A stretch of 64,000 nt of DNA, taken from assembly GCF_029852145.1 (NCBI RefSeq), contig NC_079969.1:21196459-21260458 (forward strand), given 5' to 3'. A model generated the notes under the pieces. It was not told the origin of the DNA. It saw only the letters and a list, made by a program, of their open reading frames with translations, and ran no database searches. A program made the translations under genes and the position numbers. The first letter of the stretch is position 1. Each line of letters begins with the position of its first letter. The DNA comes from Microplitis mediator. Its lineage: Eukaryota > Arthropoda > Insecta > Hymenoptera > Braconidae. Shown one piece after another: positions 32,901 to 41,400 of this stretch.

Positions 32901-33047
32901 TGATTTAATTCATTGATTCAGTTGATGAATTAAACATCAACAGCATTCATTGAATGATTATTGAATATTTAAAATATTTTTTTTTGTCTTAGATCTGCAA
33001 CATTTGCATGGTCAGCTTCCAGAGAATCATCAGTAAATAAAAAATAG
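26972..33047 (+). CDS. TMEM62: TMEM62-like membrane metallophosphoesterase
   Basis: Ten exons: 26972-27145, 27703-27952, 28931-29257, 29324-29456, 30346-30501, 30580-30850, 31615-31825, 31904-32078, 32370-32597, 32993-33047. All junctions are GT-AG and in phase, giving 659 residues (human TMEM62 has 643). After an N-terminal hydrophobic helix (about 7-27) comes a calcineurin-like phosphoesterase domain with metal ligands in order: DIH (61-63), GDLTD (96-100), GNHD (139-142), GHYP (231-234) and GHYH (262-265). A beta-rich region (exons 5-6) follows, then several membrane helices in exons 7-9 and a short tail ending NKK. The family's substrate is unknown; the motifs imply a two-metal phosphoesterase facing an organelle lumen or the outside. 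Introns 3, 6 and 7 are under 90 bp or hold little, while others are filled with MITEs. The assignment rests on domain order and exon-by-exon similarity recalled for the family. Confidence 0.93.
28447..28740. mobile_element. MITE, ACTGTGAAAAATTGGGAGTG family, copy 1 (TMEM62 intron 2)
   Basis: Inverted ends CTGTGAAAAATTGGGAGTG and CACTCCGCTAATTTCTTACA. The interior repeats GGAGTGAA/TTCACTCC words. A second, longer copy is at 52005-52497. The rest of this intron (27953-28446, 28741-28930) shows nothing recognisable. Confidence 0.75.
29651..30308. mobile_element. TIR element in TMEM62 intron 4, hosting a nested MITE
   Basis: About 56 bp at 29651-29706 (ATATCACGTTACTAATTCCA ... CGCCCTTTTGGCTTTA) is repeated inverted at 30253-30308 with few mismatches. 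Further in, GGGCGTATAA and TTATACGTCC also pair. The MITE at 29847-30205 sits in its middle. It nearly reaches the exon 5 acceptor (30345). Confidence 0.75.
29847..30205. mobile_element. MITE, TACCCTGATAGCC family, copy D (nested)
   Basis: Ends TACCCTGATAGCTACACC and GGTGGCTATCAGGGTA. The interior matches copies A and B throughout. It lies inside the 29651-30308 element, so it inserted later. Confidence 0.88.
30866..31198. mobile_element. Foldback element, AAGAGACCTAGTACC family, copy 2 (TMEM62 intron 6)
   Basis: Same arms as 21848-21996 (GAACTAGTACCCAATCACTC and complement), split in its centre by the element 30937-31110. It begins only 16 bp after the exon 6 donor. Confidence 0.75.
30937..31110. 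mobile_element. Nested TIR element, CCCTGATTAAAAACTCC family
   Basis: Ends CCCTAATTAGAACTCCG and GGAGTTTTTAATCAGGG. The interior is made of variants of TTGAATCCGATTAG. It interrupts the centre of the foldback 30866-31198. The larger relative is 38658-39333. Confidence 0.7.
31199..31614. other. Rest of TMEM62 intron 6
   Basis: Has AGATCTA-rich words (GATCTATGGATCCGAACT, GAGATCTATCTTAGTCT), possibly another decayed word-array element ending ATTTTTTTCTGGGTTC. No gene. Confidence 0.35.
32140..32332. mobile_element. TIR element, ATGATCTTGAAGTT family, copy 1 (TMEM62 intron 8)
   Basis: Ends ATGATCTTGAAGTTTAAG and AAATTCAGTATCAT. Shared interior words CATGTAGAAAATTAAAAAAT and TATAGGTGCAAT. A longer copy is at 33550-33756. 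Confidence 0.6.
32712..32867. mobile_element. MITE, ACACAGAAA family (TMEM62 intron 9)
   Basis: Ends ACACAGAAAAAAAGGAGTTC and TTTCTGTGT with long arms (TTCTTGGTG/CGCCAAGAA). TA flanks both sides. Confidence 0.8.
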
Positions 33048-33549
33048 TAACTATAATAATTTTTAAAAATAGAAAAAGACTTACGCTTTACCAAAAAGTA
33101 AACGATAAAATATACCTAATGCCTGATAGTTATAACACTATCTCAAGTAAAAGCCCATTTGATAATTTATTTACCAACTATAAATCTTTATAGAAACAAA
33201 TTAAATTTCCATATTTCTTTTTTAGTATATATAAATATATATATATAATAAGTATATACCTATATTTAAAATATTTTTCTAAATATATATACATATATGT
33301 ATATATATATAATATTTCTCCATATACTTCATTCTAGAACTGACTTTACGAATTTCATTAGATAATTATTGAGAGATATTAATTTGTAATATTATTGTGA
33401 TATATCCATACAATCGAAGTTATATATTTATTATTACTACTATATTACTGAAATTATTATCAACTATCTCAATTAAGAACATCCGAACTCCACATTTTTG
33501 ATGAAATAATTTTTTTTACACCCTATTAAAGTGTTGTTTTTTTTTTTAT
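33048..33549. other. 3' flank of TMEM62
   Basis: Likely 3' UTR followed by TATATA-rich DNA (33225-33320). No gene. Confidence 0.5.
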
Positions 33550-33756
33550 ATGATCCTGAAGTTTCGAGGACATTAGCAATTTTTGATTATTTTTTTTTCA
33601 ACAAATTACTTTAAAAAAAAAAAAATATTAAAGATATGCACTCGTAGAAAATTTAAAAAACTATAGGTGCAATTTTTTCAAATATTTTTTTTTTATAGTT
33701 TATCGTTTTGAAAGAAATCTAAAAACTATTAGATGTCGACTAACTTCAGTATCATT
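33550..33756. mobile_element. TIR element, ATGATCCTGAAGTT family, copy 2
   Basis: Ends ATGATCCTGAAGTTTCGAGG and CTAACTTCAGTATCAT. The interior matches 32140-32332 and part of 48990-49118 (TATAGGTGCAATTTTTT). Confidence 0.7.
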
Positions 33757-33914
33757 TTTGTATCCTAAGCAATAATTTCTATACATAATACATGTTTGAA
33801 TATTTTTGTAGGGTTGAAAAAGTTAATGTATAAATTTTTTTTTTGCCTTCTATAAAATTACAAAGAAATTAATTTTTCAATTGAGACTTTTACTGATGTC
33901 GATATAAATATAAA

Positions 33915-34105
33915 ATGAATGTAGCAGATATGAGACAGTTTATAAATTTAAAATTAATTAATTAAAATAATGTAATTTAAAAAAATGCGCGTACTGATTT
34001 TTTAATTATATAAATACGCATTTTTAACTTTTTATTCTACTTATATTTTATTTATTTATTCCATAATTTAAAAAAATTGAAAATTGTCAGCTACATTCAC
34101 ACTTA
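33915..34105. mobile_element. MITE, TGAGTGTGAATGTAGC family, diverged subtype
   Basis: TGAATGTAGCAGATATGAGAC at the left (one end shortened) and GTCAGCTACATTCACACT at the right, with AAATGCGCGTACTGATTTTT in the middle, as in 22894-23087. Confidence 0.7.
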
Positions 34106-34158
34106 GAATGTAAATTAAAGTAATCAAAGAAAGTAATGCAAAAATAATATATTACATA

Positions 34159-34262
34159 TCTAGGGAGGAAAGTAGGACATTCCGGCCCACGTGGGTAATT
34201 GTTTACCCAAGCCGAAGACAAGATAGGCAAACACGCGGATTGGGATTTCCTACTTTCCTCCA
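34159..34262. repeat. Imperfect hairpin, GGAGGAAAGTAGGACATTCC
   Basis: TAGGGAGGAAAGTAGGACAT pairs with the TTTCCTACTTTCCTCCA segment about 80 bp later. A related sequence lies at 63858-63930 near the right edge (GAGAAGAAAATAGGACATTCC). Confidence 0.55.
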
Positions 34263-34406
34263 TGGTGTGTAAACGATTTTTCACCAGATCTGCATCTGAA
34301 AGCTTAAACTTTTGCCTCTGTTTATGGGACAAATGGCTAATTTTTATCATTTTTTTTCTCATAAAAAAAAAACTAATTTCTTCCCTCTAAACAGGACAGG
34401 AACGTA

Positions 34407-34674
34407 CACGGAGAAATTGTTCTCGTTTTAAATATTATGGTGTCATTGTAAAGCCGCACCATGTTGGCCAGCTGACAGAAATTGAAGTGTGCAAAAATTA
34501 CTATGGTCAAAGTAAAATTTCCAATGATTTCAGGAATTTGTGATATAGTCTTTGTCTATTTTACTATGGCCATAGTAATTTTTTCATGTGTTTATTTCAA
34601 TTTCCGTAAGGTGACCAACATGGATCGGTTTACTATGACGCCATAGCATTTCAAGCAAGAATAATTTCTCCGTG
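34407..34674. mobile_element. MITE with CACGGAGAAATT ends and TA duplication
   Basis: CACGGAGAAATTGTTC and AATAATTTCTCCGTG are inverted, and TA flanks both sides. Internal pairs include TACTATGGCCATAGTAA and GTGCAAAAATTACTATGG. No gene. Confidence 0.75.
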
Positions 34675-35099
34675 TAAACTTCCGGTGCAGGTATGGTGAA
34701 AAATATCAATTAATTAATTATTGTTATTGTCGTATGTTATTTGACAAATACTGTTTCACTATATTTAAATATTTATTTTATAATTAAATGTTTAATTTAT
34801 TTGAACAGTGTGTAATTGAACCAATATTAATTACAGTCATTGAAATGAATAGAAGTTTTATGTAATTAATTTAATTATTCGTGTTATTGTAAAGTGATTA
34901 GAGATGATTGTAGATGTAATTGTAATTAAAAGTGATCGTTTTTGAAGTGTGCCAATAAAAATATGTTAAAAAAATTTCAGCTTGTTTGTAATTAATTATA
35001 AGAAATTTTTCAAATATATTCGCTAGAAAAAGTAAAAGTTAACTGATTGAATAATTCTTTGATTTCTAAAGGAAGTTTTGAAAAACAAATGAGAATGTT
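34675..35099. other. AT-rich spacer, nothing recognised
   Basis: No coding region or repeat border found. Confidence 0.5.
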
Positions 35100-35660
35100 A
35101 AAATTGCGCACCTCAAGCGCAAATGCGCTGTGTGCCTTACGACCGAAATTATTTTTTCGAATAATTTACTCACGTTAAATAAAATCTCTACACTTTTCGA
35201 TGTCAATAAAATAGAATAAATTGTATACTAGTCCAAAGATCATTTATTAAAGAATAATTTCGACCCGGTGTTAAGTCGATTAATTATTCCATTGATTTAA
35301 AATGAATTATTTTAATTCAAGAAATCAGCGCTGTCAGTTGTTGCGTATGAATCTTTGGAAATACGATAACTTTCGAAAAATACAATAAATTGGCCTCATT
35401 ATTTGTTTATTAGCTTTGTATTTTTTATTGCAAGAACCCTATATTGATAATCAATATCTAAATCCTTTTTGTTTAATTGTAATTACCAAAAGACTTTAAA
35501 CCGGTAATTCATTAAAAATTTAGCTACCATTTATTATTTTCATTATTATTATTTATTCTTTTTTTTCCTCCACCAATTACTGGCAGCAGCGCTTGTGTAT
35601 TTGTGGGATTAAAAAATAAAAAGCAAAATCTATGAAAAAAAGGCGAAACATCTAAAAAAA
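35100..35660 (+). repeat. ~550-bp repeat, uninterrupted copy
   Basis: Its complement is found at 47085-48115: for example GGTGTTAAGTCGATTAATTA, AACTTTCGAAAAATA, ACTGGCAGCAGCGCTTGTGT and TGCGCACCTCAAGCGCAA all recur inverted and in reverse order. Not coding. Origin unknown; it could be a mobile element or an old inverted duplication. Confidence 0.75.
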
Positions 35661-35685
35661 AATTTTAATAATAAAAGTTAAATGA

Positions 35686-35885
35686 ATGTGAATGTAGCAG
35701 ACATCAGACAAATTTAAAACTATAAATAAATAGAGTAAATAATTAAAAAAATAATATTTTTAAAAAATGCACTTTTAATTTAAAAATTTTTTAAATGCGC
35801 GTTTTTTTAAATTTTATTTTATTAATTATTTACTCTATTTATTAATAATTTTAAATTTGTCTGATGTCTGCTACATTCACACTCA
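35686..35885. mobile_element. MITE, TGAGTGTGAATGTAGC family, copy 3
   Basis: Ends TGAATGTGAATGTAGCAGAC and GTCTGCTACATTCACACTCA. Flanks TAAAAGTTA and TAAAAGCTA form a 9-bp duplication with one mismatch. Confidence 0.85.
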
Positions 35886-36220
35886 TAAAAGCTAAACTGA
35901 AAGAACAAACCGAAAAAATGAAATTAAAAATAAAATATTTATATTTATCATGAGCGATTGAGGTGTGCACTTTTGGATTTTCTAACATTTTTTTTGTTTC
36001 TATCAATGAATTTAATTAAATTAAAAATAGTTTGCTATTCTTTATAAATTAAAGATCAAAATCTAACTTTCAAAAAACCCGCCACAGCTGTAGCTTTCAA
36101 AATTCATTATCCAATAGCGTGATACGCCAATATGGCCGCTGTCGGAAAAAAAATAAAGGCTAGAAGAGTGTTCAAGTCTACTGTTTGTTAAATTATTCGG
36201 ATTAAAAAATATTTACAAAT
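35886..36220 (+). promoter_or_regulatory. Upstream region of NDUFC2
   Basis: The last 110 bp before the start are less AT-rich and hold CAATATGGCCGCTGTC (about 36127-36142), which contains ATGGCCGC, similar to YY1/Pho-type sites seen at many mitochondrial and housekeeping promoters. The function is inferred. Confidence 0.4.
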
Positions 36221-37975
36221 ATGAGTGATCAACCGAATGATGTTTCATGGGCTTTGAAGCTTCTTGAACACGATCCTACATATGAGCCAAATCTTCTAGC
36301 TAAATATTTCCATGAAATTTATTGTGGAATACTTGGAGCAGGAGTTCCTGCTCTCGGAAATATGCTTTATAGACGACCCATTTGGGCAGGTATTTATTAT
36401 TTAATTAGTAATAAACCGTGTATTTATTTATTATTATTTATTATATTAATTTTTGTATATTCACTATTTGAAAAAAACTCGAGCTATTTGAAAATTTGAC
36501 AAGACAATTATTGAATTTAGAGCAAAGTAAAGTGAATAATAATTAACCTCTAGAAATTATGCAATGTGATAAATAAAATCTTTTTTTAATTGTTTAGATT
36601 TTTTAGTGTTATTTATTAAATCAAATTTTATTAATAACTCCGACCAGATTAATCACAATAAAAAAGTATAAAAGTTTTTTATCAAATAATTTTTCGATAA
36701 ATTTGGTATTTTATTTTTAAAAATTAATTCCTTGTTAGAAAAAAGTGATATTTATTTTTATTAATTCATATGGATAAAGAAAAAAGAGTAAAGAATTAAC
36801 TTGAATTACAGTCCGATGATATCAGTACAAATAAACGGTATTTATTTTATTAAAAACGAGCACCTTTCACTACGTGACTGCCTGAGTATTACTGCCAAAT
36901 TAAATATGATTTGAATTTAATTGTTTATTAAAATCTCTACTCTAAAGTTAACTCTAGAATCTTTTGTTTATTTTTATTATCATTGAAATTTAATGAGACA
37001 AATCTCATCATTAACTCGCAAAGTTATTGATTTCAATGATTGTATAAGCATGGAAATCTTGAAAAAAATAACTACACACCGTCAAATTTTTTTTATTTGT
37101 CGTCTAATATATTTTTTTTCATCAATACCAAATTAAATTTTTTTAATTTTTATTATCATAGAAAACATGGCATAGACTAAATTCTGCTTATTTGCTCGTA
37201 ATTATATATATATATATATATATATTCAGTCATATTCGGTGACAGAATAATTTAAATATCAATTTATTTAAAGAAAATAAATACAACCGTTTTTTTCCGC
37301 GTAATTTAAATGTAATTCGAATGATATAGATAAATTTATTTATCTCGATACTTGGCAATGAAAAATAATTCAAACCATGAAAAGGCACAAAATCAAGTCG
37401 AGACCTTTTTAACGATACCAAATTTAATAACTAACTGATTCTATCATATAGATATGGCTGGAACAAAATTTTCTTGTTCTCTTAATAATATAGATTATTT
37501 TTTGCTCAGTATATTTTAATCGAAAAAAAATTTAAGTCAGTGTTTTATAATATTTTTGGGGTACCCCATTTTGCCCCTCTCTCCCCTAATTAGCTGGATT
37601 TTTTTTTAAATTAACTAATTATTTTATTCTTATTACTTACAATTTTATAATTTATAATCTGAATTAAATAATTAAAAATATTAATAAATGTAATTTTATT
37701 TTTTCAGGTATACAAAATATAATTTTAGGTCTAGCAATAGGAGGAGGAATCGGACATTATTTAAAAATTCGTGAAGAAGGTATTCTAGCAACAAGAGACG
37801 CAACATACCGTGATTACATTATTCGCCATCCAGAAGATTTTCCACCTCCAGGTAAAAGATTTTCGTCATTAAAAAAAAAAGAAATATTAATTAAATGTTT
37901 AAAATTTATTATTTAACAATTTCAGATCGTAAAAAATTTGGAGAAGTATTCCATCCGTGGTTACCACTGCGTTAG
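36221..37975 (+). CDS. NDUFC2: NADH dehydrogenase (complex I) subunit NDUFC2 (B14.5b)
   Basis: Three exons, 36221-36389, 37708-37851 and 37926-37975, join in phase to 120 residues (human NDUFC2 has 119). It is an accessory subunit of the membrane arm of mitochondrial complex I. The start is MSDQPNDVSWALKLLEHDPT. The middle is hydrophobic with two short membrane segments split by intron 1 (PALGNMLYRRPIWAG and QNIILGLAIGGGIGHYL). The C-terminal half carries the diagnostic ILATRDATYRDYIIRHPEDF, then PPPDRKKFGEVFHPWLPLR. Intron 1 (1.3 kb) is AT-rich with a (TA)n run near 37204-37225 and no recognised element. It converges on the chitin deacetylase gene 512 bp downstream. The exon 1 reading that continues past 36389 is intron sequence. 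Confidence 0.96.
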
Positions 37976-38487
37976 GAAATGAGCGTTTAGTTTATATATT
38001 TAATACAATAATAATATTATTATTATAATTATAATTATTATCATTATTATTAACTTGGTTTTTAATAATACATTATCTAAATACGCGGATAAATGTATAC
38101 GCGGCCTGTAAAATATACTGTTGATTTAAAGATATTGTAAAATTATAAACAGAAATTTATTTATTATCATTCATTCAACAGAAAAATAGCAACATACGTT
38201 GATAGAGACATACTTTAACATACTGGTGACTGATGAAAATATCCAATTGAAAAAATACCCAACAAGAATATCTAATTGTTAAAATATTTAATAACCCAAA
38301 TATCACGGTGTTACTGATGGACCCTGGTAGGCTGATGGTAGATATTTTTGTCAGTGGATATAAGTTTTAGATATTTTCACTTAGTGCCAACATACTGTTT
38401 ACATAATTTGAGGAAAATATGTGCATAAATTAATTATTTGACTCGAGCATTTAATCTCAAGTCATATCATTCAAAGTGAACGTAAAT
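37976..38487. terminator. Shared 3' region of convergent NDUFC2 and CDA genes
   Basis: 512 bp between the two stop codons. It holds ATTATT/TAATAA runs after NDUFC2. Polyadenylation sites for both genes should lie here; none can be fixed by eye. Confidence 0.4.
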
Positions 38488-41400
38488 TTATTTTTTCTCT
38501 GGATCATAATTGTCATTGTGTAGTCCTGAGCCTTTTGCATCTCCAAGCCAAGGATATTTATTTGGACATTCAACGCAAGTTTCCATATATCTAATGATAA
38601 AAAAAAAAAGAAAATGTTTATATATTTTATAAATGATTATAAGCATTGAGTAATTTCTGATTAAAAACTCCTATTACATTTGATTGAATCTAATTGGAAC
38701 TCAATCGGATTTCTAACAGATTCAATTGGAAACAAACATTCAATCACAATTACTATGGAGCATTCCAAGTATTTATTGATTGAAATTTTTCAATCAGATT
38801 TTAGCGGAAAATAATGAATTTATTTTTCGATTGAATCTGATAGAAATATTTGAATTGGATTTTATCGGAAAATAATTTTTCTTCAATTATTTTCTGATTA
38901 AATCCGATTGAAATTTTTTAATCAAATTCAATTAGAAAATAAGAATTTTTTTTTTTTTTAATAACTCCGATTTCCGATTAAGTTTCAATCAGATTCATTC
39001 GAAACGATCCGATTAGAATTATCCAATCGGAGTTTTTGATCAGGGCCAAGCATCCAATTCAAATTTTTATACCAGATTGAATCGGATTTTATCGGAAAGT
39101 AATAAATTTATTTTTTGATTATTTTCCGATTGAATCCGATCAAATCCGATAGAAATATTTCGATCGGATTTTAACAGAATAATAATTGTTGTTCAATTAT
39201 TTTCTGATTAAATCTGATTGAAATTTTTTAATCAGATTCATCCGGAACTATCCAATTAAATCTGACTAAAAATCAATCAAAAATTTCGGATTAGAATTTT
39301 CCAATCGGATTCAAACGAAGTTTTTAATCAGGGATTAAATTACTATTTACCTTGTTGTTGTAAAATTAGCGTCAGCTGGTTTAAAATCAAGTGCACATTT
39401 ATTAGCATTATTACAAGGTGGGCCAGGGTCATTTTCAACTTTTTTACAAGACCATGGTTCATAATTATTAAGTGCTTTTAAAGGTTTAGGATCCGTGATC
39501 CATCTCAAAGCTTGTGTGGCAGTTACGAAATAAACATCAGGTCTAAAAATTAATTAATTAATTATTATTCTATTTAATATGGATACTTTTTTTTTCTTTT
39601 TACTGAACTGAGATGAATTAAATTAAATTCTTACAATGTAATAGTCCAGTCTAGAAATTTGGCAAGACCTCTTTCCAATTCTTTAATCTGGAACCAGTTT
39701 GTGTGGAATGGCATCATGTAAGGAGCGCGATTTTGAAGATAATACCGATTGAAGTCTTCTTGTAGCCACTCAAAAACTTCTTCAGGATCGTGGTTATGAA
39801 GAACACACTGATCTAAATACGGACAGTGGCCACCTTCGTAAGTCTCAACATAGTGAGCATTTAGAGGTATTTCCCACACTCCTGGGAACGATTTTGTTGG
39901 GCAGGTTCCTGCTTTACATTCATGTGGAATTTTGTAGTCAAGAGTGTAAGGCCAAATTGGTGTTTTTAATGGAGATATTCCAATACTACTGTCATATATG
40001 TAACCAAAGTCTTCGATTACTTTGTACTGAGTGTTTCTACCAGGTTTTAAATAGGGCGCACGCATCCCGGAGATCTCGTTGATACTGATGTTTGAAAAAT
40101 GACGCAAAATCTCACGCATTCCAATCATTTCACCAGCCCACTCTTCGTAACCTTTATCTTCTAAACCTTTTTGTAATCTAAAATATTAATTTAATAAACT
40201 AATAAACATGAATTGAATTTATAAATTTGTTAATGACTACTCAAAATCGATACATTTTTTTGGTGGGTCTCTAAATGCAATCAAGAAGTCAATTCAAGTG
40301 AAAATAGAGCGAAAACTGAATCCGATAATTAAACTGTATGACTAATCATGTTTATTTCTTTTTTGGATCATTTGCTGTATCTTTTTAAGAGATTTCTGAT
40401 AGAAAACTGGCTTTTGCATTTGTCCTCAAAGCGGAATTTTCAAAGAATTTTGTCATAATTCGTCGAGTAGGTTCCAAAAATACTACTAGTTAAAAAATTT
40501 ATATATATATGTATGTTAAGTCGGTCGTAAAAAATTAAATTTTCTCAAACGCCCCATAAAAAGCTTCTTTTTAGTAAAAAAAATACGTGGGGACTTTGGT
40601 TTTTTTTTTAAATAAAAAAAAACACGTGCCTCAGGACGATCAAAATTCATTTTTCGATACAATCGTGGATTTTTTAAAATATCTCATGAAATATGCAGAT
40701 TAAAGGAAAAAATCATGGATACGATTTTGTAGGAAATTAAATTCTTGATAAAAAAGGTCATGCTCATTTTTTTCATAAAATGTGTATTTATGAAGATATT
40801 TGATAAAAACTTTTTTTAGATCTGATCAATTGAGTATTTAGAGGATTTCGAGACAATTCAATTTTTAACGACCACCCTAATGTATGCATGTCTACACGAT
40901 AGCGTCTACAATTTCGAACGAATTTGAATGAAACTTAACATACTTTTTTTTGGGGTAAAAATCTCAGACAAGTTCAAAGATTAGCCAAATTAGTCGGTTA
41001 GTTCAAAAGTTGTGGGTGTTTAAAGTTTTTCAAATTAAAAAAAAAAAGTTGTCATTTGTCAATTTCTTTCCAAATAACCTTTGAATAAAAAGTAATAGCT
41101 TATTTCTGTTAAATTTATCTGAAAGTTCACGAAATTAACTTTGATTTTCGTTATTTAACTTAAAATTTCGACAATTTTTTTAAATACGATAATAACTGAA
41201 AATTTTTGATAAATTGAAAAAATTTTTTTTACGGCTTCAACTCAATATCTTTTGAATGAATCGTTGCAGGTTAATTTCGTTGATTGCATCTTGAAGCTGA
41301 TAGAATAAACTTCTAATCACACTACTATGGCTATCTAAAAATGTATCGTTCATTTATCATGACGTTCAAAGGCAAGTATATGATTAATTATGGTGCTTGA

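Noticed and set aside
36390..36499. Extension of NDUFC2 exon 1 to a 92-codon protein
   Set aside because: Family similarity breaks at the GTATTT donor and resumes in exon 2 with matching phase.
39894..40082. 62-codon plus-strand frame
   Set aside because: Antisense to CDA exon 6.
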